Source of the DNA: an uncultured Lachnospiraceae bacterium
Lineage (GTDB): Bacteria > Bacillota > Clostridia > Lachnospirales > Lachnospiraceae
Assembly: GCA_902766825.1 (NCBI GenBank)
Contig: CACXFB010000077.1
Span: 1 to 64,000 of the forward strand
Reading direction: 5' to 3'
Length of the DNA: 64,000 nucleotides
The notes beneath the pieces were generated by a model. The model was given only the letters and a program-made list of their open reading frames with translations, made no database searches and was not told where the DNA came from. The translations under genes were made by a program, and so were the position numbers. Positions 9,561 through 19,290 of the stretch are shown piece after piece (position 1 is the first letter of the stretch; each line of letters starts with the position of its first letter).

Positions 9561-10469
9561 ATGACAAAGGTTATTGGAGTCAGATTCAGAACAGCAGGAA
9601 AGATTTATTATTTTATACCGGGTGAGCTTGAGATTAAAGCTGGAGATAATGTTATCGTGGAGACTGCCCGCGGAGTTGAGTACGGAACTGTTGTTTTTGG
9701 ACCGACGCAGATAGATAATGAGCAGGATTACATGCCGATAAAGCAGGTAATGAGAATTGCGACAAAAGAGGATGATGAAAAGCTTTTACTTAACAAAGTA
9801 AAGGAAAAGGAAGCATTTAAAATCTGTCTTGAAAAGATTGAAAAACATGGGCTTATGATGAAGCTCATAGACTGTGAATATACTTTTGATAATAATAAAG
9901 TCCTGTTTTATTTTACGGCGGACGGAAGAATAGATTTCAGAGAGCTTGTTAAAGATCTGGCAGCGGTGTTCAGAACAAGAATAGAGCTTCGTCAGATTGG
10001 TGTCAGGGATGAGACCAAGATACTTGGCGGAATCGGCTCGTGCGGAAGGGCACTTTGCTGTCATTCATATCTTTCGGATTTTGTTCCCGTGTCAATTAAG
10101 ATGGCAAAGGAGCAGGGACTTTCTCTTAATCCGACTAAGATATCCGGCGTGTGCGGAAGACTTATGTGCTGCCTTAATAATGAGGAGGCTTTCTATGAGG
10201 AGGCTAATTCACATATGCCTCAGATAGGAGACTTTGTTACAACTGATGACGGACTTAAAGGAGAAGTTAAGAGCGTAAGTGTTCTTAAAGGAATTGTCAG
10301 GGTAATAGTAACTCTTGAGGATGATGAGAAGGAAGCAAGAGATTACAAACCGGAACAGTTGAAATTCAAGCATAACAGAAGAAATGACAGAGAGTCTATT
10401 GATGATGAGTTAAAGCAGCTTGAATACCTGGAGAAAAAGGAAGGAAAGTCACATCTTGATGACGATTAA
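9561..10469 (+). CDS. ricT: RicT/YaaT, PSP1 domain regulator
   Basis: PSP1-domain protein. In Bacillus, RicT forms a complex with RicA and RicF that carries iron-sulfur clusters and affects mRNA processing by RNase Y and the phosphorelay to sporulation. The cysteine set typical of the family is visible: GSCGRALCC and GVCGRLMCC in the middle of the protein. The C-terminal 40 residues are acidic and charged. It lies between holB and the methyltransferase gene as in Bacillus, and its last 11 bases overlap the next gene. Confidence 0.92.
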   Translation: MTKVIGVRFRTAGKIYYFIPGELEIKAGDNVIVETARGVEYGTVVFGPTQIDNEQDYMPIKQVMRIATKEDDEKLLLNKVKEKEAFKICLEKIEKHGLMMKLIDCEYTFDNNKVLFYFTADGRIDFRELVKDLAAVFRTRIELRQIGVRDETKILGGIGSCGRALCCHSYLSDFVPVSIKMAKEQGLSLNPTKISGVCGRLMCCLNNEEAFYEEANSHMPQIGDFVTTDDGLKGEVKSVSVLKGIVRVIVTLEDDEKEARDYKPEQLKFKHNRRNDRESIDDELKQLEYLEKKEGKSHLDDD

Positions 10470-11238
10470 TGATAATCAATTAACTAAAGAATTTTCGCCT
10501 ATAAATGATAGTGTGACCATAAATGAAGGGGAGAGAATTGATGACCTTATGAGGAACGGATATGGAATAATCCAGCATCCGGGAAGGTTTTGTTTTGGGA
10601 TGGATGCGGTGTTGCTCAGCAGTTTTTCCAAGGTTAAAAAGGGCGAGAAGACCATTGACCTTGGTACGGGAACAGGCATTATACCGATTCTTTTGGAAGC
10701 AAAGACAAAAGGGAATCATTTTGTGGGAATAGACATTCAAGAGGCAAGTGTTGAGATGGCTAGGCGGTCGGTTGAACTTAATAACCTGACCCACAAGATT
10801 GATATAGTACATGCGGATATAAAGGAAGCTGTGACCGTTTTTGGAAAGGCTTCCTTTGATGTTGTTACGAGTAATCCGCCATACATGAACAGTGGGCACG
10901 GTATTACCAATCCTAATGAACCTAAGGCAATAGCAAGGCATGAACTTTTGTGCAGCCTTGCTGATGTTGTAAGTCAGGCGGCGGGGCTGCTAAGGGAGAA
11001 TGGTCGTTTTTATATGGTGCACAGACCCACAAGGCTTGCGGAGATTTTTGGTTGTATGTACGAGCATAGATTAGAGCCTAAAAGGATGTGTCTTGTCTAT
11101 CCGTATGTTAACAGGGAGCCTAACATGGTGCTTATTGAAGCGATAAAGGGCGCAGGGAAAGAACTAAGAGTTGATAAACCGCTTATCGTATATAACGAGA
11201 ACGGAACGTATACAGACGAACTTCTTAAGATGTATTAG
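10459..11238 (+). CDS. TrmN6-like adenine N6-methyltransferase
   Basis: SAM-dependent methyltransferase of the YabB/TrmN6 group (tRNA1-Val adenine-37 N6 methylation in E. coli). It has the SAM-binding loop DLGTGTGIIPILL, the acidic residue in FVGIDIQ and the catalytic SNPPY motif typical of N6-adenine methylation. The frame opens at 10420, but ATG 10459, about 10 bases after AAGGAAGGAAAG and overlapping the ricT stop, is the better start. Order holB-ricT-methyltransferase-rsmI mirrors yaaT-yabA-yabB-rsmI in Bacillus, without yabA. The tRNA substrate is inferred from the family. Confidence 0.88.
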   Translation: MTINDNQLTKEFSPINDSVTINEGERIDDLMRNGYGIIQHPGRFCFGMDAVLLSSFSKVKKGEKTIDLGTGTGIIPILLEAKTKGNHFVGIDIQEASVEMARRSVELNNLTHKIDIVHADIKEAVTVFGKASFDVVTSNPPYMNSGHGITNPNEPKAIARHELLCSLADVVSQAAGLLRENGRFYMVHRPTRLAEIFGCMYEHRLEPKRMCLVYPYVNREPNMVLIEAIKGAGKELRVDKPLIVYNENGTYTDELLKMY

Positions 11239-11263
11239 GGGGCTTTAACGAAAGGAGTATGGC

Positions 11264-12118
11264 ATGTCGGGAAAATTATATCTGGTTGCGACACCGATAG
11301 GAAACCTAATGGATATGTCTTTTCGCGCGGTTGAGGTTTTGAAGGAAGCTGATCTCATTGCTGCGGAGGATACAAGACACAGTATAAAACTGATGAATCA
11401 TTTTAATATAAAGACACCGATGACAAGTTATCATGAACACAATTCCGTTCAAAAAGCACAGGTGCTTGTAGAAAAGATGCTTGAAGGAGTTAACGTGGCT
11501 CTTGTCACGGACGCGGGGACACCGGGAATATCAGATCCCGGAGAGGAGCTCGTAAGACAGGCGGCTGAGGCAGGAATAGAAGTAAGTCCGGTCCCCGGAC
11601 CTGCAGCATGTATATGTGCGCTTATAATGTCGGGGCTGCCTACAAGAAGATTTTGTTTTGAGGCGTTTTTACCTTATGATAAAAAAGAAAGGCGAATGAT
11701 TTTAGATGAGCTTGCAAGAGAGACAAGAACGATTGTCATACATGAGGCGCCACATCATTTGCAAAAGACGTTAAAAGAGATTCTTGAAGCTTTAGGGGAT
11801 AGAAAGATAAGTCTTTGCCGGGAAATGACAAAGAAATACGAGGATGTGTTCAGAACGACATTAAGTGAAGCGGTAAGTTTTTATGAGGAAAACGAACCAA
11901 GAGGTGAGTATGTGCTTGTAATAGAGGGAAAAAGCAGGCAGGAGATTGAAAAGGAAGAAAGAGATAACTGGGAACAGGTAGCAATAGATGAACATTATCA
12001 GATGTATCTGGAAAAGGGAGTAGACAGAAAGGAAGCAATGAAGATGGTTGCTAAAGACAGAGGAATCTCAAAAAGAGAGGTGTATGCTTTCTTACAAAAG
12101 TTTCAAATGAAAAATTGA
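11264..12118 (+). CDS. rsmI: 16S rRNA 2'-O-methyltransferase (C1402)
   Basis: Tetrapyrrole-methylase-fold enzyme that methylates the ribose of C1402 in 16S rRNA. The family signature is clear: LYLVATPIGNLMDMSFRA at the N-terminus, EDTRHSIKLMNHF, the SAM loop LVTDAGTPGISDPG and PVPGPAA. At 284 residues it is full length with the usual C-terminal charged helix. ATG 11264 follows AAAGGAG. It ends the operon: a strong terminator follows at 12191. Confidence 0.96.
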   Translation: MSGKLYLVATPIGNLMDMSFRAVEVLKEADLIAAEDTRHSIKLMNHFNIKTPMTSYHEHNSVQKAQVLVEKMLEGVNVALVTDAGTPGISDPGEELVRQAAEAGIEVSPVPGPAACICALIMSGLPTRRFCFEAFLPYDKKERRMILDELARETRTIVIHEAPHHLQKTLKEILEALGDRKISLCREMTKKYEDVFRTTLSEAVSFYEENEPRGEYVLVIEGKSRQEIEKEERDNWEQVAIDEHYQMYLEKGVDRKEAMKMVAKDRGISKREVYAFLQKFQMKN

Positions 12119-12190
12119 TGTTTGTAACATTAAATTTGTGCTTATTGAAGATATTGTATATACAAATCAAAAGAAACATAAAAGAAACAC

Positions 12191-12219
12191 AAAAAAGACC
12201 GGAAAACCCGGTCTTTTTT
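12191..12219. terminator. Bidirectional terminator between rsmI and abrB
   Basis: GACCGG (12197-12202) and CCGGTC (12208-12213) with a 5-base loop, flanked by A6 on the left and T6 on the right. The A/T tracts let it work for rsmI (plus) and abrB (minus). Confidence 0.88.
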
Positions 12220-12268
12220 GTGTAACTAATTTGAGGGGGGAGTATAAACAAAAATTTAACTTATAAGC

Positions 12269-12526
12269 TTACTCAATAACCCCAGCTAATTTTGCGAGCT
12301 CGATGATAGATTCTTTTGAAACTATCTTTCCGCAGTATTCATAGAGATCTTCCTTAGATCCTGTGAATAAGTCTGTAGGTTCGTACTTCTCGAGAACTAT
12401 TCTTCCCTGATCAGTGTAAATCTCAAGTGCGCCACGGTCTTCTACACCAAGGCTTCTTCTAAGTTCGATTGGGATAGTAATACGTCCAAGTTCATCAAGT
12501 CTTCTAACAATTCCGGTATCTTTCAT
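12269..12526 (-). CDS. abrB: AbrB/SpoVT family transition-state regulator
   Basis: DNA-binding regulator with a swapped-hairpin AbrB N-terminal domain: TGIVRRLDELGRITIPIELRRSLG at residues 4-27, followed by the EIYTDQGRIVLEKY strand pair. The short C-terminal helical part (residues about 55-85) mediates multimer formation in relatives. In Bacillus, abrB lies divergently or convergently next to rsmI and represses post-exponential genes; the same position here supports the call. AGGAGAAGGATATC precedes the start. A TATAAT lies on the minus strand at 12559-12554, with no clear -35. Confidence 0.9.
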   Translation of the reverse strand: MKDTGIVRRLDELGRITIPIELRRSLGVEDRGALEIYTDQGRIVLEKYEPTDLFTGSKEDLYEYCGKIVSKESIIELAKLAGVIE

Positions 12527-12763
12527 GATATCCTTCTCCTATCTGCCACCTATATTATAGTATTATTAATTATTTGTAAGGCAGCTGTGATTTGTTGTAT
12601 CGCTACGATAAAAAAATAACATATTTTGTCGAGCTAAACAATCAACATTATTAAGAAAAAGTAGCACAATTTTAATATCTCAACATATGGAAAAATAAAA
12701 ACAGTAAACAATATAGGACTTTTGGCATATATACTACTATAGAAACTGATGGAGGAATGTATA

Positions 12764-13339
12764 TTGTTAAATATAATATGGGCGATGATGATTATTCTGG
12801 CTGTAGTTTATGCGGTGTTTTCGGGAAATATGCAGTCGGTGGGAACTGCTTTTTTAGACAGTTCCACGGAAGCGGTAAGTCTTTGCATAACCATGACAGG
12901 TATAATGGCTTTCTGGTGCGGAATTCTTGAGGTAGCACAAAAAAGCGGTCTTACTCTTAAGATGACAAGGATGATTGCACCATTTGTAAATTATCTTTTT
13001 CCCGGGCTTAAAGATAATCCGGTTGCAAAAGAACATATAAGTACCAATATAATATCCAATGTGCTTGGGATGGGGTGGGCTGCTACTCCTGCCGGGATTA
13101 AAGCGATGAAGGAGATGGCAAAGGTAAATAAGTACAGGGAGTGGGCGAGCAATGAAATGTGTACTTTTCTTATTGTAAATATTTCATCATTGCAGCTTAT
13201 TCCGGTAAACATAATTGCTTACAGGAGCCAGTATGGAAGTGCGAATCCTGCTTTGGTTGCAGCCCCCGGATTTGTTGCAACTTTGGTAAGTACATTGGTT
13301 GCAGTAGTCTTTTGCAGGTTTATGTGTAAAAGAAGGTGA
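12764..13339 (+). CDS. spmA: Spore maturation protein A
   Basis: Membrane protein of the nucleoside-recognition/Gate fold, needed in Bacillus for spore core dehydration together with SpmB. The preferred start is TTG 12764, 8 bases after GGAGG (12751-12755), giving MLNIIWAMMIILAV, which resembles the usual SpmA N-terminus; the ATG at 12749 overlaps the ribosome site. Conserved stretches are GIMAFWCGILEVAQKSGL, ISTNIISNVLGMGWAATPAGIKAM and ISSLQLIPVNIIAYR. Unusually, spmB is not next: it lies 5.4 kb downstream after two chaperone genes. Confidence 0.95.
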   Translation: MLNIIWAMMIILAVVYAVFSGNMQSVGTAFLDSSTEAVSLCITMTGIMAFWCGILEVAQKSGLTLKMTRMIAPFVNYLFPGLKDNPVAKEHISTNIISNVLGMGWAATPAGIKAMKEMAKVNKYREWASNEMCTFLIVNISSLQLIPVNIIAYRSQYGSANPALVAAPGFVATLVSTLVAVVFCRFMCKRR

Positions 13340-13447
13340 GAAATACGCTCGTTTACTGGCAATTTACGAAGATTCACGTTGAAAAAATGTCTGCGGAAAA
13401 TTAAAATGTATTTAGGAAACGGAAAGGTACAAATTATTAGGTGCAGT

Positions 13448-16400
13448 ATGGATAAGAATAATTCAGTTAAAAAAATTTTTAAGATACTCGAAATTGAAGA
13501 AACAACAGATACGGACGCAATAAAGGCAGCTTACAGAAGGAAGCTTGTTAACACTAACCCTGAGGATGACCCTGAGGGCTTTGTTGCGTTAAGAAAAGCA
13601 TATGAAGATGCTGTTGCATATGCTAAAGAGGGGCCAAAGGAAGAAGAAAAAGATGAGATTGATTTGTTTGTTGACAGGGCAAAGACGATATATTCAAGCA
13701 TGTCAAAAAGAATCGACCCAAAGAACTGGGAAGAGCTTTTAGAGGATGACCTGTGTGCAGCACTTGATACGGAGGAGCTTGTCGGAGAAAAGCTTATGGT
13801 CCTCTTTATGGAATGCTGTAATCTGCCGGGCAGGGTATGGAAGGTGCTTGATAAGAAATTTCATTATACGGACAATGTTAATAAGCTTAAGGAAAAGTTC
13901 CCGGTGAATTTCGTTGATTATGTAGTCAATCAGATTAAAAATGATGATTTTGTTGATTATGATTTGTTCTATGGTCCGGATGATGCTGATTATGATGATG
14001 TAATTGAGTTGATTTTCAGACTCAGGGAAATGTTAGATGGTGTGTTTGATGAGGAAAGTGACGCGCAGGTATCAGATGAGGCGAAGGCAGTGTTTGACGA
14101 AATAGAGAAGGCAAAAGCGGGACATCCGTTCCTTTTGACAATGAAGATGCTTGCGTGCATGAAACTTGGTCAGATGGATGAGGCAGCTGATTTAGCTGCC
14201 CATCTTGAGAACGGCTTTGGACAGATGAGTGGGAAAGATTATATGGACAATCCATTCATTAAGATAAGTGTGTCCAGATTTTATAAGAAACAAGGGGATG
14301 TGCAAAAAGCGTTCGAGTTAAGACGGCAGATGCGTGATGCCGGTCAGGACAGCAGGATGCTGATGATTGATGATATGGAGTATTACTATGAGCGGGGAGA
14401 ATATAAGAAAGCAAAAGAAGCCAGTCTTGATTTTCTTGAGAAGTACGGTAATACGCAGCAGGCGCTTGATTGCCTAAGACAGAGCAACAGCGCTCTTATA
14501 GATGAATTAAAAGAAGGAGTAAGTAAGGGAGATATTGATAGTTACTATGAACTTGGATGGTGTTATTTTCAAAATGAAGATTTTGCCGGATGCAGAAGAT
14601 TCATAGAGGATAATGAAAAGTTATTAAGAGAAGAAAGAGAATTTGAATATTATAATCTGTACGGCAGATGCCTTGCGGCCATGGGCGAATATTTTATAGC
14701 GGGAAAAGTGCTTAAAAGATGGCAGGAAATGCTGTATGCTCTTGCAGATGACGGAAGCGACCTTTATAAGAAGAGAATAAAGAGAAAAGGTTACTCACAT
14801 TATATGCTCGGAATGTGTAACTACAGCATATGGAACGAGGATAAGACTAAGCAGAGTGAATATGATGAAGCGATAAAGAATTTTAAAATGGCGATAGATG
14901 AGGAAACGAACCTTAATGAAAAGTATTATTTCATGGATCGTCTTGCAATGGCTTACATTGACGGAGAGAATTATCCTGAGTGTGTTAAGGTTTGTGATGA
15001 GATACTAGAGGCTGTGCCATACTATTACAGTGCATACATCTACAGGCAGGAGGCTAACTACAAGATGGGCAATCTGGTAGCAGTGTGCGAAGATTTTTAT
15101 ACAGCAATACGCTACTATGATAAGGATATCAAGACCTATGAGTATGCAGCAAAAGCATTTCTTGAGGGTGGCAGAACGTCAGATGCCGTAAAGATATGCG
15201 ATATGGTAAAAGAGAACCAGATGTGGAATGATACTTTTGAGCTTCTTAAAATCAAGACAGACTGGAAGAGCACAGGCGAGGATGATGAATACAAAAACAG
15301 CAAATTGAATGCGTGTATAAGCAGGCTTTATACAATGAAGGAAAGAATCATTGATAAAGAGTGGGAGACAACCATGGAGGATGTATCGGAGATTACATAC
15401 ACAATGGCGATGATCTATTTTGACATGGATAAGAAAAAGGATGCTTTCCGATGCCTCCAGAAGACAATAGAGATTAACGGCGACAGGGCGCAGGAAGTAT
15501 ATTGGACACTGGCAGATAAATATATGATGTCCAATGATTATGCTAATGAACTGAAAGCTCTTAAGAAAATCAAAAAATTAGGTGACAGTGATTCGGAACT
15601 ATATTACCGTCTTGGAAGATGTTACTGGTACATGGATGAGAACACCAAGGCCAAAGAATCATTTGAAAAGGTATATAAGATTAATCCGCAGCATTATGTT
15701 GTAAATGCATATCTTAGTGATTATTATATGTATATGTACAGGGAAACTCTGGACAGGGAATATGTTAATAAGGCATTAACCCACGCTAAAAATCAGTATG
15801 CGATTAATGATGCGCTTTATTATCTTGTTAAGATTGGTCAGATATACTGGGAAGTATATGATATTGAAAATGTGCAAAAAATCTTTACCCATGTTCTTGA
15901 GGAAGATGAATGCTGTATGGATGCATATTATTATCTTGCGCGTGTTGCAGCACTTGACTGGGATTATGATAAAGCGTATGAGCTTTTGCTTAAGGGATAT
16001 GAGAACGGTTATTCAACAATTCTTCTTAATGAATATGTTGTGCTAAGAAGAATGATAGATGTGTGTCTTGCTACTGAACGTTTTGATGAAGCGATGAAGT
16101 GGTTAAATGCCTATGAGGAGAAATATCCTGCAAGCCGTTTTGCATGGAGACAGAGAGTGCGCATATATAAAAGAAGAGGCGCAAATGCGGAATGTCTGCA
16201 TAAGTATTATTTGTACAGGGAAGAAAATAAGGCACAGAATGCACCGGCTGAGGTCATTGGAAATGATTCGGTTAACATTGCACAGCTGCTTTATGTTACA
16301 GGTGATAAGAATAAGGCGGCAAATGAGGTAAGACACGCCATTTCGGTTGCAAAGAACAATAACCAGGCGTTGTTTGATGTTTATTCAGAGCTTATAGATA

Positions 16401-16903
16401 CTTATACAGAGATTGAGTATCAGCCAAAAACTGCCCTTAAATATATTAAGAAAAGTATTGATATGGCCGATGATAAAACGAAAATGTCTTTGTATCTGAA
16501 AGCGGCTTATATGTGCGGATGTATCGGTAATAAGAAGAAAGCGGCATATTATTTTGATGAATTTTGCAAAATGATGAAGAAAATATATACAAGCATTGAA
16601 AGGTACTATGAAGATCCGACGTTTTACAGAGCAGGAATTTTTAATCTGGGAGAGTATTTTTACTCGGTTGGCGACATCAAAAATCTTGAGGTGTGCATAA
16701 AGAAGATAGAGAGTGCAAAGCCGTGTGAGGAATGTTGTTATTGTGCATGTTATGAGCTTAAACTTCTTAAAGGTTTCTTAGAGGAGCTTAAGGGTAATGA
16801 CGAGAGAGCTTTTGAATACTTTGAAGAGGCAAATGTTATTACTAATCATAATACGCATACTAATGGAATTGTGATGAGAAAAAACAGTAACAAAGGAAGA
16901 TAA
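13448..16903 (+). CDS. Giant J-domain and TPR repeat protein
   Basis: About 1151 residues. Residues about 7-60 form a J-domain-like unit ([21 protein letters not shown] then [15 protein letters not shown]), but the canonical HPD is NPE within LVNTNPEDD. The rest is a long array of helical TPR-type repeats, seen as recurring forms such as [33 protein letters not shown] and [25 protein letters not shown] 13448 follows AGGTG; the frame opens at 13379 without a ribosome site. Its stop lies 4 bases before hscC, so the two are surely co-expressed. In E. coli HscC works with J-proteins encoded next to it, so a partner role for this protein is likely by analogy. The substrate is unknown. Confidence 0.85.
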   Translation: MDKNNSVKKIFKILEIEETTDTDAIKAAYRRKLVNTNPEDDPEGFVALRKAYEDAVAYAKEGPKEEEKDEIDLFVDRAKTIYSSMSKRIDPKNWEELLEDDLCAALDTEELVGEKLMVLFMECCNLPGRVWKVLDKKFHYTDNVNKLKEKFPVNFVDYVVNQIKNDDFVDYDLFYGPDDADYDDVIELIFRLREMLDGVFDEESDAQVSDEAKAVFDEIEKAKAGHPFLLTMKMLACMKLGQMDEAADLAAHLENGFGQMSGKDYMDNPFIKISVSRFYKKQGDVQKAFELRRQMRDAGQDSRMLMIDDMEYYYERGEYKKAKEASLDFLEKYGNTQQALDCLRQSNSALIDELKEGVSKGDIDSYYELGWCYFQNEDFAGCRRFIEDNEKLLREEREFEYYNLYGRCLAAMGEYFIAGKVLKRWQEMLYALADDGSDLYKKRIKRKGYSHYMLGMCNYSIWNEDKTKQSEYDEAIKNFKMAIDEETNLNEKYYFMDRLAMAYIDGENYPECVKVCDEILEAVPYYYSAYIYRQEANYKMGNLVAVCEDFYTAIRYYDKDIKTYEYAAKAFLEGGRTSDAVKICDMVKENQMWNDTFELLKIKTDWKSTGEDDEYKNSKLNACISRLYTMKERIIDKEWETTMEDVSEITYTMAMIYFDMDKKKDAFRCLQKTIEINGDRAQEVYWTLADKYMMSNDYANELKALKKIKKLGDSDSELYYRLGRCYWYMDENTKAKESFEKVYKINPQHYVVNAYLSDYYMYMYRETLDREYVNKALTHAKNQYAINDALYYLVKIGQIYWEVYDIENVQKIFTHVLEEDECCMDAYYYLARVAALDWDYDKAYELLLKGYENGYSTILLNEYVVLRRMIDVCLATERFDEAMKWLNAYEEKYPASRFAWRQRVRIYKRRGANAECLHKYYLYREENKAQNAPAEVIGNDSVNIAQLLYVTGDKNKAANEVRHAISVAKNNNQALFDVYSELIDTYTEIEYQPKTALKYIKKSIDMADDKTKMSLYLKAAYMCGCIGNKKKAAYYFDEFCKMMKKIYTSIERYYEDPTFYRAGIFNLGEYFYSVGDIKNLEVCIKKIESAKPCEECCYCACYELKLLKGFLEELKGNDERAFEYFEEANVITNHNTHTNGIVMRKNSNKGR

Positions 16904-16907
16904 AATA

Positions 16908-18641
16908 ATGATAGTAGGAATTGATTTAGGAACGACAAACAGTCTTATAGCATGCTATACGCCGGATGGTCCGAAGATTATACCTAACAGACTTGGGAAG
17001 AATCTGACTCCGTCTGTTGTAAGTGTGGATGAGAACGGACAGATATATGTAGGCGAGGCAGCAAAAGAGAGAATGCTTTTGTATCCTGATACTGCAGCGG
17101 CAGTATTTAAAAGGGATATGGGAAGTGATAAAAAATTTAAGCTTGGCAAGGTGAAAGGGGTAACCGACGGGCAGGAATTCGAGAAGGAATATGAATTCAG
17201 TGCGGTGGAGCTTTCATCATTTGTGCTTCGTTTTCTTAAGGAAGACGCCGAGCATTATCTTGGCGAAGAGATTACTGAGGCGGTTATCAGTGTGCCGGCT
17301 TATTTTAACGAGCAAAGAAGAAAAGCCACAAAGCAGGCAGGTGAGCTTGCCGGACTTAAGGTAGACAGAATTATTTCGGAGCCTACTGCGGCGGCGGTTG
17401 CGTATGGACTTTATCAGGAAAAGAAAGATTCAAAGTTTCTGGTGTTTGACCTTGGCGGAGGAACATTTGATGTTTCCATTCTTGAGCTTTTCTCAGACAT
17501 ACTTGAGGTTCACGCGGTGGCAGGAGACAATTTCCTTGGCGGAGAGGATTTCACCCAGGTAATTGTTGATATGTTTTTTGAAAAAAATGAAGAGCTTGAC
17601 AGGGACAAGCTTGATGATAAAGTGTTAAGACATATTACGAGTCAGGCGGACAAATGCAAGAGACTTCTTGAGATGGAGTCATACTCCGACATGAAGTGTA
17701 ATATAGATGATAAAATATATGAATTCAGACTGGATGCAAAGGAGTATGAATTCAGATGTCAGGATCTGCTTGGAAGAATCAAAGAGCCGATTAAGAGAAG
17801 TCTGGCGGATGCGGGAATTAAAGTAAGTGACATAGATAAAATTGTCCTTGTTGGAGGTTCGACAAAGCTTGCACTTATTAGAAGATTTGTCAGCAGAATA
17901 TTCAGAAAGATGCCGGAGCTTAGCATCAACCCTGATGAGGCAGTTGCACTTGGTGCAGCGATTGCCGCTGCAATGAAGGAGAGAAATGAAGATGTAAAGG
18001 AGCTTATCTTAACGGATGTGTGTCCTTTTACTCTCGGAACAGAGGTTGCAGTCCAGATTGAAGAGGATGATTATGAAAGCGGTCATTATTGTCCGATTAT
18101 TGAAAGAAACACCGTTATTCCTGCCAGCAGAACACAGCGTCTGTACACGGTAAGAGACAATCAGAAAAGAATTGCAGTCAATGTTCTTCAGGGCGAGAGC
18201 AGATTTGCCGGCAATAATCTTTTGCTTGGTACACTCGAGGTTGATATTCCTGCGGCAAAGGCAGGTGAGGAAGCAATTGATGTGACATATACGTACGATA
18301 TTAATTCGCTTCTGGAGGTTCAGGTCAGAATTGTTTCTAACGGAAGAATTCTTAAAAAGGTGTTTAAGAATCAGGATGTTAACATGACGGATGAACAGAT
18401 AAAACAGAGATTTGAGGAGATTGCATATCTTAAGATTCATCCAAGAGACCAGGAAGAGAACAGACTGTTGCTTCTTAAAGGCGAGCGTATGTATGAACAG
18501 AGCCTTGGCAACGACCGTGCGATTATCGACATGAAAATGCAGGAATTTGAGATGGTTCTAAACGGCGGAGATGAGAGAAAAATCATGGTTGCAAGAGAAC
18601 ATTTTGCAAAATTCCTTGAAAGATTCGATATGGATTTATAG
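16908..18641 (+). CDS. hscC: HscC-type Hsp70 chaperone
   Basis: Hsp70 family ATPase of the short HscC class. Nucleotide-binding motifs: GIDLGTTNS at residues 4-12, [48 protein letters not shown] and [11 protein letters not shown] beta substrate-binding domain follows ([12 protein letters not shown], then VNVLQGE), and the C-terminal lid is short; 577 residues compares with about 640 for DnaK and about 560 for E. coli HscC. It starts 4 bases after the J/TPR gene, forming a chaperone pair embedded between spmA and spmB. This hints at a sporulation or envelope role, which is inference. Confidence 0.93.
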   Translation: MIVGIDLGTTNSLIACYTPDGPKIIPNRLGKNLTPSVVSVDENGQIYVGEAAKERMLLYPDTAAAVFKRDMGSDKKFKLGKVKGVTDGQEFEKEYEFSAVELSSFVLRFLKEDAEHYLGEEITEAVISVPAYFNEQRRKATKQAGELAGLKVDRIISEPTAAAVAYGLYQEKKDSKFLVFDLGGGTFDVSILELFSDILEVHAVAGDNFLGGEDFTQVIVDMFFEKNEELDRDKLDDKVLRHITSQADKCKRLLEMESYSDMKCNIDDKIYEFRLDAKEYEFRCQDLLGRIKEPIKRSLADAGIKVSDIDKIVLVGGSTKLALIRRFVSRIFRKMPELSINPDEAVALGAAIAAAMKERNEDVKELILTDVCPFTLGTEVAVQIEEDDYESGHYCPIIERNTVIPASRTQRLYTVRDNQKRIAVNVLQGESRFAGNNLLLGTLEVDIPAAKAGEEAIDVTYTYDINSLLEVQVRIVSNGRILKKVFKNQDVNMTDEQIKQRFEEIAYLKIHPRDQEENRLLLLKGERMYEQSLGNDRAIIDMKMQEFEMVLNGGDERKIMVAREHFAKFLERFDMDL

Positions 18642-18744
18642 TGCCTAGTCATAAAAGAATGATTAGAATGTTAAGTAAAAAAGTATAAAGTGCATTATGA
18701 ATGAATAATCTTTAAAAAGCAGTGTTTTGTGACGGTGGAGTATA

Positions 18745-19263
18745 TTGAAATTATTAATATATCTGTCGGATTTTATTATTCCATTTACGGTGCTGTTTAT
18801 TGTTGCGGACGGTGTTCTAAAAAAGGTTAGTGTTTTTGATGAGTTTGTAAATGGTGCAAAGAATGGTGTGAAGATTGTTGCAGGCATAATGCCAACACTT
18901 GTCGGACTGATGGTGGCGGTAGGAATATTCAGGGCGTCCGGCATGTTTGAAGTGATAGCAAAGATTGTTGCGCCTTTGGCAGGGTTGATTCATTTTCCCA
19001 AATCGCTGGTGCCGCTGTCGATAGTTAAGATGTTTTCTTCATCGGCTGCAACAGGACTTTTGCTTGATGTATATAAAGAAAGCGGAGCTGATTCTTATGA
19101 GGGGCAGATTGCTTCGATAATGATGAGTTGCACAGAGACAGTGTTTTATACTATGAGTGTGTATTTTATGGCTGCGAAGGTGAAAAAAACAAGATGGACT
19201 TTGGCGGGAGCTTTGCTTAGCACTGCTGCTGGAATGGCTATGGCGGTGTTGCTTGCGCGCTGA
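18745..19263 (+). CDS. spmB: Spore maturation protein B
   Basis: Partner of SpmA in the Gate/nucleoside-recognition family, a membrane protein that in Bacillus is required for spore cortex and core dehydration. Family segments are GAKNGVKIVAGIMPTLVGLMVAVGIFRASGMF, LVPLSIVKMFSSSAATGLLLD and MMSCTETVFYTMSVYF. It starts with TTG at 18745 after GGTGGAG. The 172 residues are normal. The gene is separated from spmA by the J/TPR and hscC genes, whereas the two are usually adjacent. Confidence 0.95.
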   Translation: MKLLIYLSDFIIPFTVLFIVADGVLKKVSVFDEFVNGAKNGVKIVAGIMPTLVGLMVAVGIFRASGMFEVIAKIVAPLAGLIHFPKSLVPLSIVKMFSSSAATGLLLDVYKESGADSYEGQIASIMMSCTETVFYTMSVYFMAAKVKKTRWTLAGALLSTAAGMAMAVLLAR

Positions 19264-19290
19264 TGCTGACATGTGGAAACGAGAGGTATT

